In this document: piece by piece, positions 16,827-24,722 of the stretch | Layout: each line of letters begins with the position of its first letter | Position numbering within the stretch: the first letter of the stretch is position 1 | Assembly (NCBI GenBank): GCA_026988355.1 | Contig: JALSLK010000031.1 | Span: 1 to 59,074 of the forward strand | Length of the DNA: 59,074 bases | Direction of reading: 5' to 3' | Source of the DNA: Flavobacteriaceae bacterium | Lineage (GTDB): Bacteria; Bacteroidota; Bacteroidia; Flavobacteriales; Flavobacteriaceae | Notes under the pieces: model-generated | What the model was told of the DNA's origin: nothing | Seen by the model: the letters and a program-made list of their open reading frames with translations, nothing else | The model's database searches: none | Translations under genes and position numbers: made by a program

Positions 16827-16930
16827 TAGTATTATTGTTTTGATAAATCTATTTTAATAAAATTCTGATGTTGTTTTACATGATGTATCGAAAAGTATGT
16901 ATGTTCTCGAAGGGTTTGTTTGTCTAATAA

Positions 16931-16977
16931 AACCAATTCAATTTCAAAATGCGCTAAATAGATTTGAAATATTTTTT
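16931..16977 (-). repeat. Dispersed repeat, copy C (partial, at the end of a tetR gene)
   Basis: ACCAATTCAATTTCAAAATGCGC and following bases match copy D up to GATTTGAA. Weaker similarity continues past the stop codon at 16976-16978 into the last codons of the TetR gene. Confidence 0.7.
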
Positions 16978-17569
16978 ATTTTTGCAATTCCGTTTTTATC
17001 ATCTTGTCTAAATGGTTCATCATATCAATTAGATACGTGTCGTCTTTTAACATTGTAGATGTAAAAACCGCGCCTTCTATTTGGGATACGATTCTTGCAC
17101 TATAAATTTTAGCATTGATGTTTTTTTTTATTTCATCGTACTCTTGACCATCAGTAATAATTTTTGTTATTCCTTTAATCAATTCCGTGTAAACGGTTTT
17201 AACACGTTTAAACAATTTAGGATTTGTATGATTTGCATCTACACCTACATTTAGAATTGGACAACCTCCAAAATTGATATTTTGCAAATAATACTCTCTA
17301 TAAAAATTTGTGAGTGCATATAACCTTACCAATGGCGATTTAATATTTACCATTATTGTTTTAATTTTTTGAAGTATAAAATTTACATTATAGTTAAATG
17401 ATGCTAAAGCCAGTTCTTCTTTATTTTTAAAGTTACCATAGATTGCGCCTTTTGTTAAACCTGTAGCTTCTGTAATTGCAGACAAACTAGTTCCTGAATA
17501 ACCATTTTTATTAAATACAGGTCTTATTTTTTCTAAAATATACTCTTTGGTATTTTCTGATTTTTTCAT
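16976..17569 (-). CDS. TetR/AcrR-family transcriptional regulator
   Basis: 197 residues from Met MKKSENTKEYILEKI. An upstream in-frame ATG at 17689 would add 40 residues, but these overlap the neighbouring gene and are not TetR-like, so I reject it. TetR helix-turn-helix: PVFNKNGYSGTSLSAITEATGLTKGAIYGNFKNKEELALA (about 16-55). The C-terminal domain has INFGGCPILNVGVDANHTNP, the TetR_C pattern. Its start codon shares one base with the stop of the membrane-protein gene (TAATG), so the pair is coupled. A TATACC-N4-GGTATA palindrome at the operon promoter is its likely operator. Confidence 0.87.
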   Translation of the reverse strand: MKKSENTKEYILEKIRPVFNKNGYSGTSLSAITEATGLTKGAIYGNFKNKEELALASFNYNVNFILQKIKTIMVNIKSPLVRLYALTNFYREYYLQNINFGGCPILNVGVDANHTNPKLFKRVKTVYTELIKGITKIITDGQEYDEIKKNINAKIYSARIVSQIEGAVFTSTMLKDDTYLIDMMNHLDKMIKTELQK

Positions 17570-17946
17570 TATAATAAAATTGGTAAAGTGTGTATAATTG
17601 CTCCTATGAAGAACAAAGTAGTAAGTGTAATTACAAATGAACCTTTTAGTTTTAAAAAAACAAATTGCTGTACAAAACGTATTATCCAAAAAATAGCATA
17701 ACCCAAAAGTAGCACATAACCCATTTTTGAATTTAGTAATTGATTAGGATAAACAAAGCATACAATAGCCATAAATAAAAATAAATAAATTAGCTGTACG
17801 TTCATTATTTGTGTTGCAATTGCATTTGTTTTTGTACCTTTAGCTAAAGTTTTTTTCCATTTAAAAATGCTCCAAAAAAATATATGAAATACCATTAATA
17901 CCAAGTTGTAAAAACCGCAAATATATAGTATTGTTATTTTATCCAT
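17569..17946 (-). CDS. Small four-helix inner-membrane protein
   Basis: 125 residues from Met MDKITILYICG. An in-frame ATG at 17982 lies upstream of the predicted -7 box and is unlikely to be used. Four hydrophobic segments (about 6-24, 50-72, 77-95, 105-125) with few polar residues. No named domain recognised. It is cotranscribed with, and controlled beside, a TetR regulator, which suggests a role in tolerance of or response to a hydrophobic compound (inference). Confidence 0.7.
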   Translation of the reverse strand: MDKITILYICGFYNLVLMVFHIFFWSIFKWKKTLAKGTKTNAIATQIMNVQLIYLFLFMAIVCFVYPNQLLNSKMGYVLLLGYAIFWIIRFVQQFVFLKLKGSFVITLTTLFFIGAIIHTLPILL

Positions 17947-17960
17947 TAAATTTATTTTTA

Positions 17961-17990
17961 CAAATATACAAAAATATACCAAACGGTATA
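17961..17990 (-). promoter_or_regulatory. Promoter and palindromic operator of the membrane protein-tetR operon
   Basis: The minus-strand -7 box TATATTTG (17961-17968) is followed upstream by the palindrome TATACC-AAAC-GGTATA (17975-17990), which covers the spacer. This is the position expected for autorepression by the TetR of the operon. Confidence 0.6.
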
Positions 17991-18061
17991 ATGTATTTTT
18001 TCTAAAAAGAAGAAAATTATACCTATTTGATTTTAAGATGGTCCAAAAAATTAACTTGACA

Positions 18062-19201
18062 TTACTTTAGTTCTTCTAAATAAACAGGCACATAATCTTT
18101 CAACAGTTCTGGATGTACAACTTTAATAATATCTTTTAATACAATATGTGGTTGTGTCGGAGCAAGTTCATAATATAAAACACCTCCTGTTTTTCCTTTT
18201 TTATTTACAAAATTATAAATCTTTTTATTTTTAAAAGCATCAAATTGTGTATAGTGTTGATTCGCGTCTTTTAACTGTTTATAAGAACTAAAAAAACTAG
18301 GACTTAACCAATAATCGGCATCTTTTGCTTTATCATAAACGGATTCAAAACTAAGCGAAAGGCTTCCTGTTTCTCCTGTTTTTTGCCAAGGGTAATTTAC
18401 ATTGGCATCTTTTAAAAATTGTGCGCCATAGCTTTCTCCTGCAGGTAAGTTCCATTTGTCTTTATAAGTGGCTCCTGATAAAATTTTAGGTTTATTTTTG
18501 GCTTTTAGTGCTATTTTTTTTGCCTCCAAATATGCTTTTTCTATTGTTTTAAATATACGATCTGCTTTTTTTTCTTTTCCATATAAAACACCAAAAAATT
18601 TAATCCATTCTGCTCTTCCAAGAGGCGTTTTTTCTAACCAATCTCCATTTAAGATTACTGGTATTCCAGATTTTTCAATATTGGTAAACATTTTATTATT
18701 ACTATTCATTGAAAATCCAACGACTAAATTTGGTCTTAATTCAAGTAGAAGTTCTGTATTAATGCTTTGTTCTTTGCCAAGTTCTTTTACCTTATTTTTA
18801 TCGATTAACTTTCTAGTTTTTATCGATGAAATGTATTTTGTATTTGGAAAACCTACCAAAGATTGCTCTTCGTTTAATAATTCTAACATCGGAATATGTG
18901 TTGTAGATGTTACTACTATTTTTTGGATTGGAATTTCAATAATCTTTACATTATGAAAATCGGTATATGCCAAAATACTTTTATCTTCAAGTAATAAATA
19001 TTCTAATGGTTTTTCGGCTTTTGGATATGGTGTATTAATTGTTAATTTTTTATACCCTTTAAATTGCTTAACTTCAAACCCTTTCGCATATTTTACATGT
19101 ATGGCACTTGGTTTGTCCATTGGTAAATCTTGATGCGTTTTTTTTTCTTTCTTACAAGATAAAACACTTATTATCAACAGTATGTATATTATTTTTTTCA
19201 T
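18062..19201 (-). CDS. BtuF/FepB-like periplasmic binding lipoprotein
   Basis: 379 residues from Met MKKIIYILLIISVLSCKKE, which gives a canonical lipobox (VLSC); the longer start at 19231 would overlap mtaB and spoil the signal. The body is a class III (metal-chelate) binding protein: PIQKIVVTSTTHIPMLELL, SLVGFPNTKYISS, ELLLELRPNLVVG, SGIPVILNGDWLE, KAYLEAKKIALKAKNKPKIL, GESYGAQFLKDANVNYPW. The ligand (vitamin B12 or iron-siderophore) cannot be told. The permease and ATPase are not adjacent. It lies 22 bp after mtaB. Confidence 0.86.
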   Translation of the reverse strand: MKKIIYILLIISVLSCKKEKKTHQDLPMDKPSAIHVKYAKGFEVKQFKGYKKLTINTPYPKAEKPLEYLLLEDKSILAYTDFHNVKIIEIPIQKIVVTSTTHIPMLELLNEEQSLVGFPNTKYISSIKTRKLIDKNKVKELGKEQSINTELLLELRPNLVVGFSMNSNNKMFTNIEKSGIPVILNGDWLEKTPLGRAEWIKFFGVLYGKEKKADRIFKTIEKAYLEAKKIALKAKNKPKILSGATYKDKWNLPAGESYGAQFLKDANVNYPWQKTGETGSLSLSFESVYDKAKDADYWLSPSFFSSYKQLKDANQHYTQFDAFKNKKIYNFVNKKGKTGGVLYYELAPTQPHIVLKDIIKVVHPELLKDYVPVYLEELK

Positions 19202-19223
19202 TCTAAAAAATTGTTTAAGTTTG

Positions 19224-20543
19224 TTAATCAATAATACTAACTAAAACCAATCCATCGTTATCTATTTCGATTAATTTTACTTTATGTAATGTATTTGCCA
19301 ATTCGGGATTCCAATAGGTTTTTACTTTTACATAATTTTCTGTAAATCCTTGTATATATCCTTCTTTATTTTCTTGTTCAAAAAGCACGGTTAATTCGTT
19401 ATTAATTTGCGTTTCATAAAAAGCACGTCGTTTTTTTACAGATAGACCTCGTAACATTTTACTGCGTTTTTTTCTTACATGTATTGGAACAATTTCATCC
19501 ATTGCAATGGCTTCTGTATTTGGTCTTTCCGAATAGGTAAATACGTGTAAATAAGAAATATTCATTTCGTTTAGATAGTTGTAAGTTTCTAAAAATAAGG
19601 CATCGGTTTCTCCAGGAAAACCTACAATTACATCTACTCCAATACAGGCATTAGGCATTTGTTTTTTAATAGCTTTTACTCTATTGGTATAGGTTTCTCT
19701 TTGATACCTACGTTTCATTTTTTTTAACAATGCATTACTTCCACTTTGTAACGGAATGTGAAAATGTGGAACAAAACTTGTAGAATTAGCTACAAAAGTA
19801 ATGATTTCGTCTTTTAGTAAATTTGGTTCTATAGATGATATTCTTATGCGATGAATTCCTTCTACTTCATCTAAATTTTGAACCAATTCATAGAAGGTGT
19901 GTTTGTGTTTTTTATTGCCAAATTCTCCTTTACCATAATCGCCAATATTTACACCAGTAAGTACAATTTCTTTAATGCCTTTTTTAGAAATCTCTGTTGC
20001 GTTTTTTATTACATTTTCTAAGGTATCACTTCTTGATATACCTCTAGCAAGAGGAATTGTACAATAGGTACATTTGTAATCGCAGCCATCTTGCACTTTT
20101 AAAAATGCACGTGTTCTATCTCCAAAAGAGAAGGAACTTTCATAACTATTCGCTTCGATAATATCACAAGAATGCACTTCGCCAACTTTATTTTTTGTTA
20201 AGTCGTTTATATACGATGTTACTTTAAATTTTTCGGTAGCACCAAGAACCAAATCTACACCATTTACATTAGCAAGAGCTTCTGGTTTTAATTGCGCATA
20301 GCAGCCAATGGCTATTACAAATGCATCGTTGTTTTGTTTTAATGCATTCTTTACAATAGTTTTAAAACGTTTGTCTGCATTTTCTGTAACGGAGCATGTA
20401 TTTATAACATACACATCTGCTTTTTCATTAAATGCTATGCGTTCAAAATTTTCGTTTTCAAAATTACGAGCAATAGTTGATGTTTCTGAAAAATTAAGTT
20501 TACAACCTAATGTATAAAATGCGACTTTTTTTTGAGAATTCAT
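19224..20543 (-). CDS. mtaB: tRNA (ms2t6A37) methylthiotransferase MtaB
   Basis: 439 residues. It converts t6A37 to ms2t6A37 in ANN-decoding tRNAs by radical SAM chemistry. The N-terminal UPF0004 domain has Cys14, Cys50 and Cys81 for the auxiliary cluster. The radical-SAM cluster CxxxCxxC is C154-DYK-C158-TY-C161, with DGCDYKCTYCTIPLARG. A TRAM-like C-terminal part is present (about 375-439). A -7 box lies 22 bp upstream. Confidence 0.94.
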   Translation of the reverse strand: MNSQKKVAFYTLGCKLNFSETSTIARNFENENFERIAFNEKADVYVINTCSVTENADKRFKTIVKNALKQNNDAFVIAIGCYAQLKPEALANVNGVDLVLGATEKFKVTSYINDLTKNKVGEVHSCDIIEANSYESSFSFGDRTRAFLKVQDGCDYKCTYCTIPLARGISRSDTLENVIKNATEISKKGIKEIVLTGVNIGDYGKGEFGNKKHKHTFYELVQNLDEVEGIHRIRISSIEPNLLKDEIITFVANSTSFVPHFHIPLQSGSNALLKKMKRRYQRETYTNRVKAIKKQMPNACIGVDVIVGFPGETDALFLETYNYLNEMNISYLHVFTYSERPNTEAIAMDEIVPIHVRKKRSKMLRGLSVKKRRAFYETQINNELTVLFEQENKEGYIQGFTENYVKVKTYWNPELANTLHKVKLIEIDNDGLVLVSIID

Positions 20544-20565
20544 TACGTGATAATTTTTAGCATTG

Positions 20566-20573
20566 CAAATTTA
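20566..20573 (-). promoter_or_regulatory. -7 box of mtaB (TAAATTTG)
   Basis: TAnnTTTG on the minus strand. The TTG lying 21 bp farther upstream (20595-20597) is the end of repeat copy D, so the repeat may supply the -33 element. Confidence 0.45.
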
Positions 20574-20590
20574 GTTTATTAACCTGAATT

Positions 20591-20751
20591 ATACCAATTC
20601 AATTTTCAAAATGCGCTAAATAGATTTGAACTATTTTTATGTTTTACAATCTTGAAATTTCAAGCATAGCATAGCTATGGTTTAAATTTAAAGTGCAGTA
20701 AAACGTGAAAAAATAAATAATTTATAGCATAGTTTGATGTGGAGTTGGTAT
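20591..20751 (+). repeat. Dispersed repeat, copy D (complete, 161 bp)
   Basis: Reference copy. It starts ATACCAATTCAATTTTCAAAA and ends TTTGATGTGGAGTTGGTAT, imperfect terminal inverted repeats. The interior holds a stem (CTTGAAATTTCAAG), ATAGCATAGCTATG and a TAAAACGTGAAA segment. It carries no reading frame and fills about half of the 340-bp gap between mtaB and the acetyltransferase gene. Confidence 0.85.
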
Positions 20752-20861
20752 TCTTTAATCGAATTTAGATTAATAACCTCTGTTTGATATAAAATTTGTT
20801 TTCTGCTTAGATGATTTATAAAATTTTAAAGATAGAAGCATCTTCATTTATTCTAGAATGG

Positions 20862-20869
20862 TACATTTG
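20862..20869 (+). promoter_or_regulatory. -7 box of the GNAT gene (TACATTTG)
   Basis: TAnnTTTG 15 bp before the ATG at 20885, predicting a very short leader. Confidence 0.5.
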
Positions 20870-20884
20870 TAAAAAATACATCTA

Positions 20885-21388
20885 ATGATTTTTAAAACCG
20901 AACGCCTGCTAATCCGTAATTTAGAAACACTAGACATAGAACCATTTCATGAAATGCAAGGAAATCTTAATGTAATGAAATATACAGATGGAAAAGCAAA
21001 AACCTATGATGAAGATGTAATAGATTTACAACAAGTAATTGCGTATTATACAAAACCGAATAATGATTTTTGGATTTGGGCTATAGAAAGAAAAGAAGAT
21101 AAAGTTTTTTTAGGAACCATAGCTTTAATAAAAAGTGCGAATAATAAAGATGAAATTGGGTATCGTTTTTTAGAGAAGTATTGGAACAATGGTTATGCTT
21201 ATGAATCTATAATTGGATTAATAATTTATTGTAAAAATATAGGATTAAAAGAACTAGTTGCCAAAGTAATTATCGAAAATAAAGCTTCTGAACATATTCT
21301 AAAAAAAATAGGCTTTCAATTTGAAATTGAATCTTTTTGTGAAGATTTAAAACTACCAGAACGAATGTATACATTAAAATTGAAATAG
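20885..21388 (+). CDS. GNAT-family N-acetyltransferase (RimJ/RimL type)
   Basis: 167 residues. MIFKTERLLIRNLETLDIEPFHEMQGN is the typical start of RimJ/RimL-like acetyltransferases, followed by FLGTIALIKSANNKDEIGYRFLEKYWNNGYAYESI (acetyl-CoA binding region) and ASEHILKKIGFQFE near the end. It transfers an acetyl group from acetyl-CoA to an amine; the substrate is unknown. Confidence 0.88.
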   Translation: MIFKTERLLIRNLETLDIEPFHEMQGNLNVMKYTDGKAKTYDEDVIDLQQVIAYYTKPNNDFWIWAIERKEDKVFLGTIALIKSANNKDEIGYRFLEKYWNNGYAYESIIGLIIYCKNIGLKELVAKVIIENKASEHILKKIGFQFEIESFCEDLKLPERMYTLKLK

Positions 21389-21445
21389 TTTTTTACAAAA
21401 AAGATAAATTAATAAATTAGGAATAAGAGTTAAAAACAAAATAGA

Positions 21446-21766
21446 ATGACAAAACATATAGAAAGAGACACCTATTATGCAGTAATATTTACATCAAAGT
21501 TATCCATAGATACTTTAGGATATAAAGAAATGGCAAAAAAAATGGAAGATTTAGTAAAAACTCAAAAAGGTTTTCTTGGTGTAGAAACGGTTAGAGAAGC
21601 TCAAAATGGCATTACAGTTTCTTATTGGAACTCTATGGAAGATATTAAAAATTGGAGCATTAATGAACGTCATGCTGAAGCTAAAAAAGGAGGAAAAGAA
21701 AAATGGTATGATAATTTTACGGTAAAAATTTGTGAAGTAAAACGCGAGTATGCTTTTGGAAAGTAA
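21446..21766 (+). CDS. Antibiotic-biosynthesis-monooxygenase (ABM) domain protein
   Basis: 106 residues, a single ABM ferredoxin-like domain: YYAVIFTSKLSID, MAKKMEDLVKTQKGFLGVETVRE, ITVSYWNSMEDIKNWSINERHAEAKKGG. Such proteins act as small oxygenases or quinol/heme-related enzymes. No signal peptide, so cytoplasmic, unlike the lipidated two-domain ABM protein at 6972-7736. It follows the GNAT gene by 57 bp without a clear promoter and may be cotranscribed. Confidence 0.87.
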   Translation: MTKHIERDTYYAVIFTSKLSIDTLGYKEMAKKMEDLVKTQKGFLGVETVREAQNGITVSYWNSMEDIKNWSINERHAEAKKGGKEKWYDNFTVKICEVKREYAFGK

Positions 21767-21833
21767 ATTTTAAATATATTTTTACGACCTTTGCAAAAAA
21801 CTTTACACTTTTTATCGTTAAAATAAAAAAAGT

Positions 21834-23432
21834 ATGAAAATTCCAATTATTCGTGTTATAATATTTAGTATTTTTATACTTTCTTGTAATAAAAAACAAT
21901 CCAATTATACCAATAATCAGGTTTTTAAATACAACGAACATTCAAATATTACTTCGTTAGATCCCGCTTTTTCGAGAAAACAAGCAGAAATTTGGGCAAC
22001 AAACCAATTATTTAATGGTTTAGTACAGCTAGATGATGCGTTAAAAGTAAAGCCCGATATTGCAAAAAAATGGCAGTTTTCAGACGATGGAAAAACCATT
22101 GATTTTATTTTACGGAATGATGTGTACTTTCACAAACATTCTTTATTTGGAAAAGATAGTACTCGAACAGTAAAAGCGCAAGACTTCGAATATTCTTTTA
22201 ATAGGTTGTTAGATAAAAATGTGGCATCGCCTGGGAAATGGGTTTTAAATAATGTAGCTAAATTTTCTGCGATTAACGATAGTGTATTTCAAATACAATT
22301 AAAAGAAGCATTTCCGCCATTTTTAGGTTTGCTAACGATGAAATATTGTGCTGTCGTACCAAAAGAAATTGTAACACATTACGGAAGTGAATTTCGAGCA
22401 AATGCGATAGGAACAGGACCTTTTTATTTGAAATTATGGATTGAAAACACCAAATTAGTGTTTCGGAAAAATACGAATTACTACGAAAAAGAACATGGAA
22501 AACAATTGCCATATTTAGAAGCAATTGCCATTACTTTTTTACCAGACAAACAAAGTGAATTTTTGCAATTTATACAAGGTAATTTGGATATATTGTCCAG
22601 TATTGATGCTTCGTATAAAGATGATTTATTAACAGAAATTGGAGAGTTGAGAGAAAAATATCAAGGAAAAATTAAAATACAAAAATCGCCATATTTGAAT
22701 ACAGAATATCTAGGTTTCTATGCCGAAGTAGATACTAAATATCCAAGTGCAAGTATCTTAATTAGAAAGGCAGTTAATTATGGATTTGATCGTAAAAAGA
22801 TGATTACCTATTTAAGAAACGGAATTGGAACACCTGCTTTAAACGGATTTGTACCTAAAGGACTTCCGAGTTTTAATGCGGTAAAAGGATACGATTATAA
22901 TCCAAAAAAAGCAAGAGAATTAATACTACAATACAAAAAAGAGAGTGGCAATACAAATCCAGAAATTACATTAACAACCAATGCGCAATACTTGGATTTA
23001 TGTGAATTTATACAACAAGAAATGAATAATTTAGGTCTAAAAATAAAAGTAGAAGTAGTACCTCCATCTGTATTACGACAAGCAAAATCTAAAGGAGATT
23101 TACCTTTATTTAGAGCAAGTTGGATTGCCGATTATCCTGATGCAGAGAATTATTTGTCTTTATTTTATAGTAAATTTCATACTCCAAACGGCTCTAATTA
23201 CACGCATTTTTCTAATGCAACATTCGATACATTGTACGAAGAGTCTATTGCTACTGTAAATAACGAGGTACGTTATAAATTATATCAAAAGATGGATAGT
23301 ATTGTTATTGCTGAGGCTCCTGTTGTAAATTTATATTACGATGAAGTAACCATGTTTAGTCAGAATACGATAAAAGGATTAAAAATAAATCCAATCAATT
23401 TATTGAATTTAAAGCGAGTAAGTAAGGAGTAA
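21834..23432 (+). CDS. Oligopeptide-type ABC transporter substrate-binding lipoprotein (SBP family 5)
   Basis: 532 residues. Lipobox FILSC after a hydrophobic signal. Family 5 signatures: SNITSLDPAFSRKQAEIWATNQLFNGLVQLDD, DAFKV-type start of the WQFSDDGKTIDFILRNDVYFH block, KAQDFEYSFNRLLD, GTGPFYLKLW, IRKAVNYGFDRKKMITYLRNGIGTPA and the C-terminal SWIADYPDAENYLSLFYS. The ligand is a peptide or similar; no permease gene is adjacent. Confidence 0.9.
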   Translation: MKIPIIRVIIFSIFILSCNKKQSNYTNNQVFKYNEHSNITSLDPAFSRKQAEIWATNQLFNGLVQLDDALKVKPDIAKKWQFSDDGKTIDFILRNDVYFHKHSLFGKDSTRTVKAQDFEYSFNRLLDKNVASPGKWVLNNVAKFSAINDSVFQIQLKEAFPPFLGLLTMKYCAVVPKEIVTHYGSEFRANAIGTGPFYLKLWIENTKLVFRKNTNYYEKEHGKQLPYLEAIAITFLPDKQSEFLQFIQGNLDILSSIDASYKDDLLTEIGELREKYQGKIKIQKSPYLNTEYLGFYAEVDTKYPSASILIRKAVNYGFDRKKMITYLRNGIGTPALNGFVPKGLPSFNAVKGYDYNPKKARELILQYKKESGNTNPEITLTTNAQYLDLCEFIQQEMNNLGLKIKVEVVPPSVLRQAKSKGDLPLFRASWIADYPDAENYLSLFYSKFHTPNGSNYTHFSNATFDTLYEESIATVNNEVRYKLYQKMDSIVIAEAPVVNLYYDEVTMFSQNTIKGLKINPINLLNLKRVSKE

Positions 23433-23456
23433 TACCAACTCAACATCAAAATGCTA
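23432..23456 (-). repeat. Dispersed repeat, copy E (terminal fragment)
   Basis: ATACCAACTCAACATCAAAAT matches the end of copy H exactly. It is wedged between two convergent genes: its outer base is the last base of the upstream stop codon and its inner side contains the stop codon of lhgO. Confidence 0.7.
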
Positions 23457-24719
23457 AGCGTTTTCATGATAGCAACAAGTGCCTTGATCCATGTTAATAT
23501 TAGAATTTGTAGAAAAACACATTGCTTTGCTTACAATTTCATCTGCAATTGCCATACAAGAAGTTGCTGCTGGAGAAGGCGCATTTAAGACATGAATAAC
23601 GCCATTGTTATTTTTAATCTTAAAGTCATCTACCATATTCCCTTTACTATCAACTGCTTGTGCTCGAACTCCAGAATGGGCAACTTCTACATCATCGATA
23701 GTTAATGTAGGCATCATTTTTTGTAGGGCTTTAACAAATAATTTTTTAGAAAAAGCACGTTTGTATTCTACCATACCCTTACGCCAATGTTTCCAAAAAA
23801 ATTTCCATGTACCTTTAAAAGTTAAGGCTTCTATCGTATCTATAAAGTTAAAACTAGTAGTGGTATAACCTTCGCGTTTAAAAGAAAAAACAGCATTCGG
23901 ACCACATTCGATTCCTCCAGTAATCCTCTTTGTAAAATGAACTCCCAAAAATGGAAAATTAGGATCTGGCACAGGATAAACCAAACTTTTTATTTTGTAT
24001 TCTACTTCTTTTTTTAGTTTGTAATAATCGCCTCTAAAGCCAACTATTTGAAGGTCTATTTTAGTATTATTTTTCTTTGCATTTCTATCGGACTGCAAAC
24101 CTGTACAAAAAATTAATTTTTCGGTAGTAAAGTTACCTTTAGAGGTAGCAATAGTTTTTTTTATAGATTTTTCTGTACTAATTTTTGCTACTTTACACGA
24201 CGTAATTAGTTTACTACCTTTGTTTATCTGTAAAATTAATTTAACAAATGTGTTTGCAACTTGCACATAATTAATAATACCTGCTGTAGGTACCCAAATG
24301 GATTTTAACGCCTCTATAAAAGGCTCTTTCTCCTTAGTTTCTTCTGCATTCAAATAACAAATACCTTCTGTTTTATTCGCGATGCCTTTTTGATAAATTG
24401 CTTCTAAAAGTGGTATTTCTTCTTTGGTAGTCGCTACAATTACTTTACCACAAATATCAAAATCTATCTTATTTTCTTTTGCAAACACAACCAATTGATC
24501 TCTACCACTTTTACAATTTTTTGCTTTGTAAGAATTTGGAGTATAATAAATTCCTGAATGAATAACGCCAGAATTTCTACCTGTTTGGTGTTTGCCTATA
24601 GTAGTTTCTTTTTCAAGAATCGCTACCGTTTTATGAGGAAATTTTAATTGTAATTTATAGGCTGTTGCTAATCCTATAATACCACCTCCAACTATAATAA
24701 AATCGTAATTTGTTTTCAT
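23454..24719 (-). CDS. lhgO: L-2-hydroxyglutarate oxidase
   Basis: 421 residues. It oxidises L-2-hydroxyglutarate to 2-oxoglutarate with FAD. FAD-binding motif IIVGGGIIGLATAYKL at 8-23, then TGRNSGVIHSGIYYTPNSYKAKNC, VGFRGDYYKL, VYPVPDPNFPFLGVHFTKRI and HVLNAPSPAATSCMAIADEI, all diagnostic for LhgO. The tail after residue 400 (NSNINMDQGTCCYHENA) is not part of the family core. The stop codon lies in a repeat fragment. Confidence 0.93.
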   Translation of the reverse strand: MKTNYDFIIVGGGIIGLATAYKLQLKFPHKTVAILEKETTIGKHQTGRNSGVIHSGIYYTPNSYKAKNCKSGRDQLVVFAKENKIDFDICGKVIVATTKEEIPLLEAIYQKGIANKTEGICYLNAEETKEKEPFIEALKSIWVPTAGIINYVQVANTFVKLILQINKGSKLITSCKVAKISTEKSIKKTIATSKGNFTTEKLIFCTGLQSDRNAKKNNTKIDLQIVGFRGDYYKLKKEVEYKIKSLVYPVPDPNFPFLGVHFTKRITGGIECGPNAVFSFKREGYTTTSFNFIDTIEALTFKGTWKFFWKHWRKGMVEYKRAFSKKLFVKALQKMMPTLTIDDVEVAHSGVRAQAVDSKGNMVDDFKIKNNNGVIHVLNAPSPAATSCMAIADEIVSKAMCFSTNSNINMDQGTCCYHENA

Positions 24720-24722
24720 CTA

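Noticed and set aside
17570..17689. Forty extra N-terminal residues for the TetR at 16976
   Set aside because: They overlap the membrane-protein gene in another frame and do not look like TetR sequence; the Met at 17569 fits the family and the TAATG coupling.
19202..19231. Longer start of the BtuF-like lipoprotein
   Set aside because: It overlaps mtaB and puts ten polar residues before the lipoprotein signal; the start at 19201 gives a normal signal and lipobox.
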